Source of the DNA: Candidatus Limisoma faecipullorum | GTDB taxonomy: Bacteria; Bacteroidota; Bacteroidia; Bacteroidales; Muribaculaceae | Reading direction: 5' to 3' | NCBI GenBank assembly: GCA_017694955.1 | Contig: JADIMC010000033.1 | Location: forward strand, 1-54,829 | DNA: 54,829 nucleotides | Notes under the pieces: generated by a model | The model's database searches: none | What the model saw: only the letters and a program-made list of their open reading frames with translations | What the model was told of the DNA's origin: nothing | Part shown: positions 43,701-51,594 of the stretch, piece after piece | Layout: every line of letters starts with the position of its first letter | Numbering within the stretch: position 1 is the first letter of the stretch | Position numbers and translations under genes: made by a program

Positions 43701-43772
43701 GCCATTATGCTGGGCAAGCACCGTTGATGACAAAACCAGAAACAAGATTACGTATATGTGAAAACGCTTCAA
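40770..43772 (-). CDS. lptD: LptD-like LPS assembly outer-membrane protein (OstA family)
   Basis: Outer-membrane protein of 1000 aa that inserts lipopolysaccharide into the outer leaflet. The N-terminus is a signal peptide (MKRFHIYVILFLVLSSTVLAQ) read from a TTG start; no ATG fits upstream before an in-frame TAA. It is followed by a Ser/Asp/Val-rich linker (about 25-165) and an OstA-type beta-jellyroll (about 180-290, VVYGEIDLAADELQMDMKES). The barrel begins near YMVLCDVPLPLAVPFGYFPF. The Cys pair in TTCDDHEH may correspond to jellyroll-barrel disulfides. Near residue 840 there is a Lys/Asp-rich loop (KRKKKDDDKTTGTQQQTDDG). Essential partners LptE and LptABC are not here. Confidence 0.9.
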   Translation of the reverse strand: MKRFHIYVILFLVLSSTVLAQHNGKTAVTREEADTVADSATVAQQLRSSRRIDSIRAVMSERRKHKNPALRPSLRATFDTVADTAVIELPDDTLSAAIDTIKGGLGTTDSVKIAESGSIRQKSDTIASVSDSIVAAVDSVVAPRDSAAIDTVPRSKIVRSMVDLDNFVDFSAKDSLVMFGQNKAFMYGDSKVVYGEIDLAADELQMDMKESTVYAVGRPDTTGEIIGSPVFKDKSGEYESKTMRYNFKTERGYITDVVTQQGEGYLTGGKTKKMEDNTYFMENGRYTTCDDHEHPHFYMQLTKAKVVPKKNVVSGPAYMVLCDVPLPLAVPFGYFPFSSKYSSGIIMPTFGDDYQRGFYLSDGGYYFAINDYVDLALTGEIYTKGSWGLAARSSYRKRYKFSGNFDMSYLTTINGEKGDPDYSKQKNFRISWTHTQDNKANPNMTFSASVNFATSGYSRNDVNSYYNSSFTENTKNSTVNLSYRFSSKFQMSTTASLTQRSQDSTLSVSFPNFTFSLSQVAPFKRKRMVGSERWYEKIKLSYTGSFQNNLTAKQNVFFKKSLIKDWSNGMRHSVPISATFSLFDYINVSPSLQMQDRMYTRKVRRSWDQGEMKEVMDTTYGFYNIFDFSAAVTLDTKIYGFFQPLKFMGDKVKMIRHVMSPSISFSASPDFSSPFWGYWGNYDYVNNQGVHTNRKYSYFSDGIFGSVGQGKTGQVSMSISNNVEMKVKSDQDSTGMKKISLIENFTIGQSYNFAADSLNWSNVSTSLSLRLVKNFNLNLSATWDPYTYQLNENGSPVRVNVPRWKAGKGWVKLMNTGTSFSYTFNNNTFKRKKKDDDKTTGTQQQTDDGVDSIDDYDSSGSKKEKSNDTGYDLDDDGYVKWSFPWSLTVNYSVNYGYGDFDKEKMDYKGKWTQNLSFSGRVQPTKGWNFNFSASYNFDTKKLSYMNCTISRDLHCFTMSASFVPVGPYKSYNFHIAVKSSLLRDLKYDKRSSSNNGVDWY

Positions 43773-43797
43773 ACTCCTTTTATTCGCAAATACGGTG

Positions 43798-43805
43798 CAA
43801 AATTA
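43798..43805 (-). promoter_or_regulatory. -7 element for lptD
   Basis: Minus-strand TAATTTTG, 25 bases before the TTG start, giving a leader of roughly 20 bases. CAAA at 43821-43824 is only 15 bases away, short for a -33 element. Confidence 0.5.
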
Positions 43806-43943
43806 CACAATCGCCCCGAACAAATACCATATTGCCATATTTTTAATATTTTTTGTCGCCTTGTGACAAGGCTGTATCACGAGACTCACAACCTGTATTC
43901 CGGCATAGTTCCTTTTTGCAAACCATTTGCAAAATTTATTTGT

Positions 43944-43951
43944 TATTTTTG
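43944..43951 (+). promoter_or_regulatory. -7 element for copA
   Basis: TATTTTTG, 29 bases before the ATG at 43981. It lies inside the possible extension from 43927, which excludes that earlier start. TTTG at 43926-43929 (14-base spacer) is not ideally placed. Confidence 0.5.
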
Positions 43952-43980
43952 CAACCGTAATTGATAGAGGAAGTACTATG

Positions 43981-46152
43981 GCAAAAGCGACATTACCTGT
44001 TTTGGAGATGAGCTGTGTGGTTTGCGCCGGCAACGTCGAGCGTACCGTCAGCGGACTTGACGGCGTTGTTTCCGCTTCTGTGAATTTCGCCGCCAACAAT
44101 ATAACCGTTGACTACGACCCCAAAAAAATATCATTGCAGGATATGAAAGCAGCCGTACAGGCTGCTGGCTACGATCTCGTAATCGACACAGCCGACTCCG
44201 CACGACAGGAGGCCGAAAGAAACGCATATATCGCTTTGCGCAACAAGCTGGTTGTGGCATGGGTGCTTGCCGTACCTGTAATGGCACTCTCCATGTGGGG
44301 AAAAGCCATATGGACGGAATGGGCTGCCGCCGTGATGGCAACCGTGCTTCTTGCCTATTCAGGAATGGAATTCTACACAAAGGCTTGGAAAATGGCAAAG
44401 GCGAAATCCGCAAATATGGACACGCTTGTGGCGATGTCAACCGCAGTAGCGTGGCTTTTCAGTATGTTCCTGCTCATTTTCCCCGATTTTTCAGAAAGTC
44501 ACGGGATGGGGCATTATGTGTATTTCGACTCCGCAACCATGATAGTGGCTTTCGTACTCACCGGAAGGCTGCTTGAGGAGCGGGCGAAAAACAGCACCAC
44601 TTCCGCAATCCGCAGCCTGATGGATTTGCAGCCGCCGATGGCTTGGCTTGTCGGTGACGACGGCACGGAGAAGGAAGTGCCGACATCTCAAATACAACCG
44701 GGGAACACCATACGGATACGTCCGGGCGGACGTGTTCCGGTTGACGGTATTGTAGTGGATGGGAACTCGTTTGTAGATGAAAGCATGCTCACCGGCGAAT
44801 CCGTACAAGTGGAAAAGGTACAAGGTTGCAACGTCTTTGCCGGAACAATCAACGGCAACGGGACAATGGCAGTAGAAGCGACAAAAAACAGCGACAATAC
44901 CGTTCTGGCGCAAATCGTGGCTATGGTCCGCGAGGCCCAGGGAAGCAAGGCGCCGGTACAACGCATTGCCGACGTGATAAGCAAATATTTCACATTTGTG
45001 GTTATAAGCCTTGCCATAATCACTTTGGTGACATGGCTTGCAATCGGTGGCAATGCCTGTCTGTCGCATGCAATAGTCTGTGCCGTTTCCGTGCTTGTGA
45101 TTGCCTGTCCATGCGCACTCGGACTTGCCACCCCCACAGCGATAACCGTAGGCATTGGCAAAGCCGCCGAGAACCATATCCTGATAAAGGACGCATCCGC
45201 TCTGGAAAAGGCTTGCAAAGTATCGGCTGTTGTGCTCGACAAGACCGGCACCGTAACCGAAGGAAAACCTGCCGTAACCGGTTTGGAAATATCCCCGGAT
45301 ACCACAGCCGGACAGCTTGGCGTATTGCTTTCAGCAGAAAAGCAGTCAGAACATCCGCTTGCCGCAGATATAGTGTCTTATCTTGAAAAAGAAGGAATCG
45401 CCCCTGCCGTATTGGACTCGTTCAAGTCCGTTGCCGGAAAAGGACTGGAAATGAAAGCAAATGGCTGCTCCTATTGGGCAGGAAACTCACGTATGGCAAA
45501 AGAAAACGGAGCGGTCCCTGAAAGTGAGACAAACGGTACTACAGTATATTTCGGGACAGACAGCAATCTGCTCGCAACGGTCACCCTCATCGACCGCACA
45601 AAACCGACTGCCCACGATGCCATAAGCCGAATGAAGGATATGGGATTGAAAGTAGTGATGCTCACTGGCGACAATGAGACTTCGGCTGACATTGCGGCCA
45701 AAGAGGCCGGGATTGAAGAATATGTAGCAAGCGTGCTGCCGGACGACAAGGATAAATATGTGCAAAAGCTTCAGGCTGACGGTCACAAGGTGGCTATGGT
45801 CGGCGACGGCATCAACGATTCGCAGGCACTTGCCCGCGCAGATGTGAGCATTGCGATGGGAAGCGGCACCGACATAGCTATGGAAACTGCGATGATGACC
45901 TTTACCACTTCCGATTTACGGCTCATCCCGGAATCGCTGCGGCTATCGAAACGCACTATGCGCATCGTAAAACAGAATCTTTTCTGGGCATTCATCTATA
46001 ATGTGATAGGTATCCCGGTGGCTGCAGGCGCACTGTTCCCGGCTTTCGGCATAACACTCGATCCTATGTGGGCAAGCGCGGCGATGGCTCTCAGCTCCGT
46101 CACCGTAGTCACTAACAGTTTGAGACTTAAATTCTTGAGATTGAAACTTTAA
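43981..46152 (+). CDS. copA: Copper-exporting P1B-type ATPase
   Basis: Cu(I) efflux pump of 723 aa. It has one N-terminal heavy-metal-associated domain whose metal site is MSCVVC (Cys13, Cys16). Core motifs in order: SMLTGES in the actuator domain, CPC at 376-378 in the transport site, phosphorylation motif DKTGTVTEG at 420, HPLA with the nucleotide-site His, and GDGIND at about 608. NLFWAFIYNVIG and a Met-Ser-Ser-like MALSSVT segment in the last helices mark the copper (P1B-1) class. It is the first of four tightly spaced genes. Confidence 0.95.
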   Translation, partial: AKATLPVLEMSCVVCAGNVERTVSGLDGVVSASVNFAANNITVDYDPKKISLQDMKAAVQAAGYDLVIDTADSARQEAERNAYIALRNKLVVAWVLAVPVMALSMWGKAIWTEWAAAVMATVLLAYSGMEFYTKAWKMAKAKSANMDTLVAMSTAVAWLFSMFLLIFPDFSESHGMGHYVYFDSATMIVAFVLTGRLLEERAKNSTTSAIRSLMDLQPPMAWLVGDDGTEKEVPTSQIQPGNTIRIRPGGRVPVDGIVVDGNSFVDESMLTGESVQVEKVQGCNVFAGTINGNGTMAVEATKNSDNTVLAQIVAMVREAQGSKAPVQRIADVISKYFTFVVISLAIITLVTWLAIGGNACLSHAIVCAVSVLVIACPCALGLATPTAITVGIGKAAENHILIKDASALEKACKVSAVVLDKTGTVTEGKPAVTGLEISPDTTAGQLGVLLSAEKQSEHPLAADIVSYLEKEGIAPAVLDSFKSVAGKGLEMKANGCSYWAGNSRMAKENGAVPESETNGTTVYFGTDSNLLATVTLIDRTKPTAHDAISRMKDMGLKVVMLTGDNETSADIAAKEAGIEEYVASVLPDDKDKYVQKLQADGHKVAMVGDGINDSQALARADVSIAMGSGTDIAMETAMMTFTTSDLRLIPESLRLSKRTMRIVKQNLFWAFIYNVIGIPVAAGALFPAFGITLDPMWASAAMALSSVTVVTNSLRLKFLRLKL

Positions 46153-46165
46153 AACATATACTACA

Positions 46166-46372
46166 ATGGAAGAAAAAAAATTCAGAACTTCTGCCAAATG
46201 TATGGGCTGCGTAAACGCTATCGGCGCAGAGCTCGACAAGATGATGCCACACGATGACTGGTCAATCGATTTGCAGTCGCCCGACAAAGTACTGACTGTG
46301 CGCTCTGCCGTGGCTGACGATAAAATCATCGCGGCTGTCAGCGGTCTTGGATTTAAAATTGAAAAATTATAA
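46166..46372 (+). CDS. Small heavy-metal-associated domain protein (CopZ-like)
   Basis: Protein of 68 aa with the betaalphabeta-betaalphabeta plan of an HMA domain and a CxxC site, KCMGC at residues 12-15, where the Met just before the first Cys of classical domains is replaced by Lys. It lies 13 bases after copA, so a copper chaperone or sensor for the pump is likely. Other metals cannot be excluded. Confidence 0.82.
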   Translation: MEEKKFRTSAKCMGCVNAIGAELDKMMPHDDWSIDLQSPDKVLTVRSAVADDKIIAAVSGLGFKIEKL

Positions 46373-46383
46373 TACAGACGAAT

Positions 46384-46992
46384 ATGTTTTCAGGCATAGT
46401 TGAGACTGCCGCCAAAGTGGTGGCAATAAAGAAAAACGGAGGCAACATCGACATCACGCTCGAATGTCCGTTCGCCAATGAATTGAGAATCGACCAATCG
46501 GTTGCCCACAACGGGGTATGCCTCACGGTGGTTGACTTGCCGGGCAATGGCACTTACACCGTCACCGCCATCAAGGAGACGCTCGACCGCAGTAATCTCG
46601 GAATGCTTAAACCGGGAGATTTGGTAAATCTTGAGCGCAGCATGCTGATGAACGGTCGGCTTGACGGACATATCGTCCAGGGGCATGTCGATCAGACTGC
46701 CGTATGCTCCGCCATTGAAGACGCTGACGGCAGCCGCTACTATACGTTCCGCTACGATGTCAATCCGGAAATGGCAGGTAAAGGCTATGTGACGGTGGAA
46801 AAAGGCTCCGTGACGGTCAACGGCGTAAGCCTCACGGTATGCAATTCCCGTCGCGACAGCTTTCAAGTGGCAATAATTCCCTACACTTTCGAGAACACCA
46901 ATTTCAAGAATATAGAAGTTGGTTCGGTGGTCAATATCGAATTCGACATCATCGGCAAATATCTGAGCCGCCTGATGGAGTTTTCAAAATAA
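46384..46992 (+). CDS. ribE: Riboflavin synthase
   Basis: Forms riboflavin from two molecules of 6,7-dimethyl-8-ribityllumazine. The product is 202 aa with two lumazine-binding barrels: MFSGIVE at the N-terminus with HNGVCLTV, and a second copy with GSVTVNGVSLTV. GHVDQTA completes the substrate site. It lies 11 bases after the HMA gene and seven before the nitroreductase. The other riboflavin genes are not here and no FMN riboswitch is visible. Confidence 0.96.
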   Translation: MFSGIVETAAKVVAIKKNGGNIDITLECPFANELRIDQSVAHNGVCLTVVDLPGNGTYTVTAIKETLDRSNLGMLKPGDLVNLERSMLMNGRLDGHIVQGHVDQTAVCSAIEDADGSRYYTFRYDVNPEMAGKGYVTVEKGSVTVNGVSLTVCNSRRDSFQVAIIPYTFENTNFKNIEVGSVVNIEFDIIGKYLSRLMEFSK

Positions 46993-46998
46993 AGCCAT

Positions 46999-47538
46999 AT
47001 GGAAAGCATTTATGAAATAATGCAGCGACGGCAAAGTGACCGTGCCTATGACCCTTCCCGAAAAGTGGAACGGGAAAAGACAGAACGCATAATTGCCGCG
47101 GCAAGGCTTGCTCCTTCGGCATGCAATTCCCAGCCGTGGCATTTCATCGTGGTTGACGACCCGGAGAAATGCCGCGCCACTGCCGACGCCCTCGCATCCA
47201 TGGGGATGAATAAGTTCGCCGCACAAGCGCCTTGCTTCATTATCGTGGTGCAGGAATTGCCCAATTTCACCGCACGTCTCGGCGGATGGATCAAGAACAA
47301 GCATTTTCCACTGATTGACTGTGGGATAGCGGCTTCATACATCACCCTTGCCGCCACAGAGGAAGGACTTGGCAGCTGCATACTCGGCTGGTTCGACGAA
47401 AAACGGCTGAAGCGGCTATTTGGCGTACCGTCATCACGCAGGGTGTTGTTAGTAATAGCCTTAGGCTATTCTCAACAAGAGCATCGGGAAAAAGCCCGCC
47501 GGCCAATCAACGAAATAGCCTCACGCAACGAATATTGA
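46999..47538 (+). CDS. Nitroreductase-family flavoprotein
   Basis: FMN-dependent oxidoreductase of 179 aa, likely a homodimer in the cytoplasm. The N-terminal MESIYEIMQRRQSDRAY, with the Arg-rich FMN contact, and LAPSACNSQPWHF are family signatures, and GLGSCILGWFDE carries the second flavin region. It is shorter than many members but complete. Substrate is unknown. It is the last gene of the copA operon; co-transcription with riboflavin synthase gives it a logical flavin link. Confidence 0.92.
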   Translation: MESIYEIMQRRQSDRAYDPSRKVEREKTERIIAAARLAPSACNSQPWHFIVVDDPEKCRATADALASMGMNKFAAQAPCFIIVVQELPNFTARLGGWIKNKHFPLIDCGIAASYITLAATEEGLGSCILGWFDEKRLKRLFGVPSSRRVLLVIALGYSQQEHREKARRPINEIASRNEY

Positions 47539-47616
47539 TGCTCTGAAGGTCCATAAGTTCATAAAGATCCGACCATCAGATTTGTAAATTTATGACCATA
47601 CGCCACAGCTGGAAAA

Positions 47617-49950
47617 TCAAAATTGCGATTGTCCGCTTTCGTAGCCGGTGTTTTTGAGCGTGCGCTTGCCTTTACTCAGTTTCTTTCCGTAGTTGAGGTT
47701 GAACGACAGTCCGAGCATCAGCATGTTTGCGTTGTTGCGGATTGTGGTTTCCGACCATTGCGGATTTACGCCCGAAAGGTTTTCTCTCTTGGAAATCCAT
47801 CCTTTTTTGTCGAAAGGATACCACACGCTTGCCCAAAAGTACAGGTTGTTGCTCACTTTGTATTGAAGCGAAAGAGTGGTGTTCCTGCCCATTTCACTTA
47901 TTGTTTCTCCGCTGAGCACGCTGCGCGGTGTGATGTTCATGTTGCCCGAAAAAGTCCATTTTCCGAAATATGCCTGTAGTTGCAGCGAGCTGAAAAAATT
48001 GTTGTGAGTGTGGTGGTAGGATGCGCCGTCGGTTACGTAGCGCGTGAACCCGAACTCTGCATATATGTTCAGGTGGTTAAAGATGTTTTGGTAGCCGAAA
48101 TTCACTTGCATCTCGTAATTGTCGTCGTAGTTCTCATTGTTCGGACGCCGCAGGAAATAGTTTTCAGACGGGATGAAACTGTAAGTCTGCACCATCGGAT
48201 TGAACGTACGTCCGTATTTCAGCCAGAACGACCAAGTCATTCCTTTATTGTTATTGAAGCGTATCCACGCACGGTTGTATAGCCAATTCGACGGTTTCAG
48301 CGACGGATTTCCCGTATAGAACACCCGGTCGTTGGACGATTGTACCACTGGCGACAGCATCGAAAGCGTCGGCATCGTAGGCTGATACATCAGCGCATAG
48401 TTCACATTCCATTTCTTTGCGAGAGGAAACAGCAATGTCACCACAGTATTGTTGGCAAGGTGCGTCTTGCTTTCGGCGTTGTTTTCGGTAGTGAATACTT
48501 TTAATCCGGTGCCGAGGCTGTACTGCAATGTTGAGATTTTTCCGCGCACTTCGCCATAGGCGTAGGTGTTGTTTTTCTTTTGCACGGACATTTGCCCGTC
48601 GTCGTAGGTGTTTTTGTCGTAGGTGTAGGTGTGCTGCACACCGAAACGGGCGACTACCCGGTCGAACTCTTTGTTATAGACCGCTTCGCCGGCTGCTCCC
48701 CACCCGTGTCCGTCGCCTCTTAAAGGCAGCGACTCGGTGGCTGACGGATGTATGTAGTCCAGATTGCGGTTGTAGCGATTGTTGGCATAGTTGCCCACAG
48801 CGTTGATTTCTATGCTTTGGCGGTTGCGCAGTTTGGTGGAGAAAAACAAGTCGAGGGTTGACGATGTGTTGCCGCTTGTCTGCCGCCGGTGTTCCTCATA
48901 GTTGAACGGTGTCCCTTCCCACGGCTTTTCTTCCATACGGTTGCGGATGTCGTTCTCGCCGTCGTAATAGAATTGCGAGAAACGCGCGCTGAACAGCGTA
49001 TTCAGCTTGGGTATGAAATTGTATTCCAACGATGCGCTGTGGTTCTGGTAGTACATATAGGAATTATAGCCGTATTGGTCGCGTGAGATTGTCGCGTCGG
49101 GCGATATGAACGATTCGCTGGCATTGTTTTTCCATTTGTCGTAGTTGCGCCAACTGCCGTTGTAGGAGAGTATGAACTCCGATTTTTTGTAGTTGAAAGA
49201 GCCTTGCAGGTTGCCGTTGATGAATTTCTCCCACACCGCGCTTTGTGCGCTGCCGTAGATGGAGCCGCCTTGCTGCTTGTCGCGCAGCACTACGTTGATT
49301 ATTCCGGAATAGCCTTTGTCGATATAGCGTATGCCGGGATTATTGGAGTACTCTATCCGCAGCACGTCTTTGGGGTCGAGATTCAGAATGCGCTTCAGCG
49401 GCTGTTGCCGTCCGTTGATTTGATAGACGGGCGTGCGGTCCTCGACTGTGACACGCTCCAATATCGGATCGGTACGCAGACCAGGCAGGTCGAGCTGGGC
49501 AAACAGGTCGATACTTCTGGCAGAACGCTCCACTTGGTCTTTGCCGGGCAATACGATGAATTTGTCAACCTTTTCAATTATCCCGCTGCCATATACGGTT
49601 ATCTCGTCGAGATTGACGGTCGATTCCGATAGGAATATGTAGCCGATATCGGTCACTTCATCCTCTCCGCCTATCACGGCCACGCGCTCCGGCTTGTAGC
49701 CGGTCATGCTGACTGCGATTATTTTATTTCCTGACGTGTCCGAATTTATTTGGAAACTGCCATTGGCGGCTGTCATAGTCTGAGCTGCCGGCACTGTGTC
49801 GTTTTTCAGCAATGTGACGCTCGCGCCGGGAATCGCGTCCGACGAAGACTGGCTGACCACCCGCCCTTTTATCACTGTTTGCGACATTGCCGTTGCTGCT
49901 GATGCAAGCAAGATGGCCGTTGTGAGCAGTTTTGCTGTATTGAAATTCAT
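47617..49950 (-). CDS. TonB-dependent receptor-like outer-membrane beta-barrel protein
   Basis: Outer-membrane protein of 777 aa from the ATG at 49950 (a TTG at 49956 is less likely). A signal peptide (LLTTAILLASAATAMSQ) precedes a carboxypeptidase-regulatory-like domain (about 24-110, VIKGRVVSQSSSDAIPGASV). A short plug-like domain (about 115-230, VEDRTPVYQINGRQQPLKRI) and a C-terminal barrel of the outer-membrane beta-barrel family 3 type follow. No SusD partner. It follows the ECF sigma, anti-sigma and DUF4252 genes and has its own -7 element. The ligand is unknown. Confidence 0.9.
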   Translation of the reverse strand: MNFNTAKLLTTAILLASAATAMSQTVIKGRVVSQSSSDAIPGASVTLLKNDTVPAAQTMTAANGSFQINSDTSGNKIIAVSMTGYKPERVAVIGGEDEVTDIGYIFLSESTVNLDEITVYGSGIIEKVDKFIVLPGKDQVERSARSIDLFAQLDLPGLRTDPILERVTVEDRTPVYQINGRQQPLKRILNLDPKDVLRIEYSNNPGIRYIDKGYSGIINVVLRDKQQGGSIYGSAQSAVWEKFINGNLQGSFNYKKSEFILSYNGSWRNYDKWKNNASESFISPDATISRDQYGYNSYMYYQNHSASLEYNFIPKLNTLFSARFSQFYYDGENDIRNRMEEKPWEGTPFNYEEHRRQTSGNTSSTLDLFFSTKLRNRQSIEINAVGNYANNRYNRNLDYIHPSATESLPLRGDGHGWGAAGEAVYNKEFDRVVARFGVQHTYTYDKNTYDDGQMSVQKKNNTYAYGEVRGKISTLQYSLGTGLKVFTTENNAESKTHLANNTVVTLLFPLAKKWNVNYALMYQPTMPTLSMLSPVVQSSNDRVFYTGNPSLKPSNWLYNRAWIRFNNNKGMTWSFWLKYGRTFNPMVQTYSFIPSENYFLRRPNNENYDDNYEMQVNFGYQNIFNHLNIYAEFGFTRYVTDGASYHHTHNNFFSSLQLQAYFGKWTFSGNMNITPRSVLSGETISEMGRNTTLSLQYKVSNNLYFWASVWYPFDKKGWISKRENLSGVNPQWSETTIRNNANMLMLGLSFNLNYGKKLSKGKRTLKNTGYESGQSQF

Positions 49951-49993
49951 ATCCAAGAGTTCTATTAATTACAAAAGCAGGTCTGTTGTGTTG

Positions 49994-50001
49994 CAAAATT
50001 A
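49994..50001 (-). promoter_or_regulatory. -7 element for the outer-membrane receptor gene
   Basis: Minus-strand TAATTTTG, 44 bases before the ATG. It is preceded by an interrupted inverted repeat, AAATCGG...CCGATTT (fwd 50004-50036), that could be an operator or a weak hairpin ending the upstream transcript. Confidence 0.4.
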
Positions 50002-50058
50002 TTAAATCGGAAGGTATTATTGTCACCCCCCGATTTTAAGTTTAATTAACCTTACAGA

Positions 50059-50460
50059 CTATTCAGCGTAAATTATGGAGACCTTGTTTCCGCCCATATT
50101 TACCATTATCGACTCTATGATTTTCCCGGATTTGTCTTTGCGGACGAGCTGTGAGCTTAAACTCTCTCCGTTTTTTGCCTGCATTAAGACTTTATACCGT
50201 TTGTCAGCGAGCAGACCCTCTATTTTCTTTTTGATTGCTTCTGTGACCGACGACGCTATTATGTATATGCCGTTTATCTCAACCGGCATTATGTCGTCGC
50301 CAAACTCCCCCGCCATTTCTGCCATTTCCGATGACACATAAATCACTTTCGCGTCTGGCATGTCACAGATTTCCTTTATGATCTGGTTGCGTTGCGCGAT
50401 TGCCTGCATTGAAGAAAATGCAACCGCAAGTACAAGTAATATGGAAATTATACGTTTCAT
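50059..50460 (-). CDS. DUF4252 secreted protein
   Basis: Protein of 133 aa with a signal peptide (MKRIISILLVLAVAFSSMQAIAQ) and a small alpha-beta domain with MPVEINGIYIIASS and DKSGKIIESIMVNMGGNKVSI, as in DUF4252 proteins found next to ECF sigma genes in Bacteroidetes. Function is unknown. Its start overlaps the anti-sigma stop by one base (TGATG), indicating translational coupling. Confidence 0.82.
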   Translation of the reverse strand: MKRIISILLVLAVAFSSMQAIAQRNQIIKEICDMPDAKVIYVSSEMAEMAGEFGDDIMPVEINGIYIIASSVTEAIKKKIEGLLADKRYKVLMQAKNGESLSSQLVRKDKSGKIIESIMVNMGGNKVSIIYAE

Positions 50461-50972
50461 CAGCGTTGCTGTTTAATATTATTCTTAATGTTTGTATTCA
50501 AAATGCTGTCGGTTTCGGCGACAGCTGCCCGGCATCGCTCCGACAGAAGGGCATAGCTCTCGTTGACAGTCTCAAGCAATTTCTTTGCCTCGTGCGGATT
50601 GGTCACCACATATATGTTGCTGCTGCGCGGGCCTGTTTCCGGCTCCTGCAATTTCACCATACATACAACTGCTATGAATATGGCTGCGGCAGAAGCCGCG
50701 AACAAGATTATTCTCCTACGCAAATTCATCCGCTTTTCCTTTCGCTCTAAAGACCCAATAAGATTGTCGAGCTTAGCATCCAATCCGGCAGGATACTGCA
50801 AATTTGCCTTTGCCTCATCCATTGCCACAAAAATGTCAGCCTCGTCAGGGAAATCAGCGGCATAGCCGCCGCGCAGCAAGTCTTTCAGCTCCTGCTCCTC
50901 GGCTTCCGTGGCTGTAGCCTCACGGTATTTCCGTATCAGCTCTTCAATATATTCTTTCTTTTCCATATTCAT
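50460..50972 (-). CDS. Probable anti-sigma factor, single-pass membrane protein
   Basis: Protein of 170 aa with a charged cytoplasmic N-terminal part (about 1-80, helical, beginning MNMEKKEYIEELIRKYREAT), one helix (RRRIILFAASAAAIFIAVVCMVKL cut at about 85-108) and a short periplasmic tail. It has the size, topology and position of anti-sigma factors of Bacteroidetes ECF loci, but no zinc motif or FecR domain is visible, so the role is inferred from context. The ATG overlaps the sigma factor stop as ATGA. Confidence 0.68.
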   Translation of the reverse strand: MNMEKKEYIEELIRKYREATATEAEEQELKDLLRGGYAADFPDEADIFVAMDEAKANLQYPAGLDAKLDNLIGSLERKEKRMNLRRRIILFAASAAAIFIAVVCMVKLQEPETGPRSSNIYVVTNPHEAKKLLETVNESYALLSERCRAAVAETDSILNTNIKNNIKQQR

Positions 50973-51448
50973 CGTTTAAAGAATGCCTCCCTCACTTTCT
51001 TCCTCGCGCGTGAAAGCAATGAGCGTATGTTGCCCTCGCTTTCGCCGAGCAGCTCGCTTATTTCGGCAAACTGCAATTCTTGCAAATCACGCAGCCGCAT
51101 CACCTCCTTCTGCTTCCTTGGCAATGTTTCCATTATTCGGATTACCATTGCGGCATTGTCGCGGATTTCTTCGGTCTCGTCTGTCTCTATGACGCCAGCG
51201 GCATTTTCCACCGGTTCTGTATCACGCCGGCGACGTATAATATCGATGCAGATGTTGCGCAAGGTGGCGACGCAATATGCTTCCGGAGAGTCTTTCATCG
51301 CTATCGTCACGCGCCGCTCCCAAAACCTCGCGTATGCCTCCTGTACCGCATCCTCGGCATCTTCGGAATTGCCTGTCAACCGCAAGGCTATCCCGAAGAG
51401 TTTATGCCGGAATGGCATGAATATCGTTTTGAAAGTTTCCGCATCCAT
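50969..51448 (-). CDS. ECF-type RNA polymerase sigma factor
   Basis: Sigma-70 family extracytoplasmic-function factor of 159 aa. Region 2 is LFGIALRLTGNSEDAEDAVQ with FWERR; region 4 is LPRKQKEVMRLRDLQELQF and the helix-turn-helix ISELLGESEGNIRSLLSRAR. It heads the locus with the anti-sigma and DUF4252 genes. A -7 element precedes it. Confidence 0.93.
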   Translation of the reverse strand: MDAETFKTIFMPFRHKLFGIALRLTGNSEDAEDAVQEAYARFWERRVTIAMKDSPEAYCVATLRNICIDIIRRRRDTEPVENAAGVIETDETEEIRDNAAMVIRIMETLPRKQKEVMRLRDLQELQFAEISELLGESEGNIRSLLSRARKKVREAFFKR

Positions 51449-51482
51449 TTATATCATAGACGTGCGACATTGCGTTTTGTTA

Positions 51483-51490
51483 CAAATTTA
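51483..51490 (-). promoter_or_regulatory. -7 element for the ECF sigma gene
   Basis: Minus-strand TAAATTTG, 34 bases before the ATG. No standard -33 element, which would fit self-regulation by an alternative sigma factor, though this is speculation. Confidence 0.4.
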
Positions 51491-51545
51491 GCAATTTTTT
51501 TGATACAGGCATTCACTACAACGCAAACCGGCTTTCATTGAAAGT

Positions 51546-51576
51546 TTTGTTATGACGCGGGGTTGTTGTAACTTTG
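51546..51576 (+). promoter_or_regulatory. Promoter of the mtaB operon
   Basis: TTTG (51546-51549), a 19-base spacer, and TAACTTTG (51569-51576). The predicted start site is only about a dozen bases before the ATG at 51595, so the leader is very short. The promoter covers the alternative start at 51574 and rules it out. Confidence 0.75.
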
Positions 51577-51594
51577 CGGCGAATTTCTATCAGA

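Noticed and set aside
47548-47597. Imperfect inverted repeat between the nitroreductase and receptor genes as a bidirectional terminator
   Set aside because: The arms have several mismatches and there is no T run on either strand, so support is too weak.
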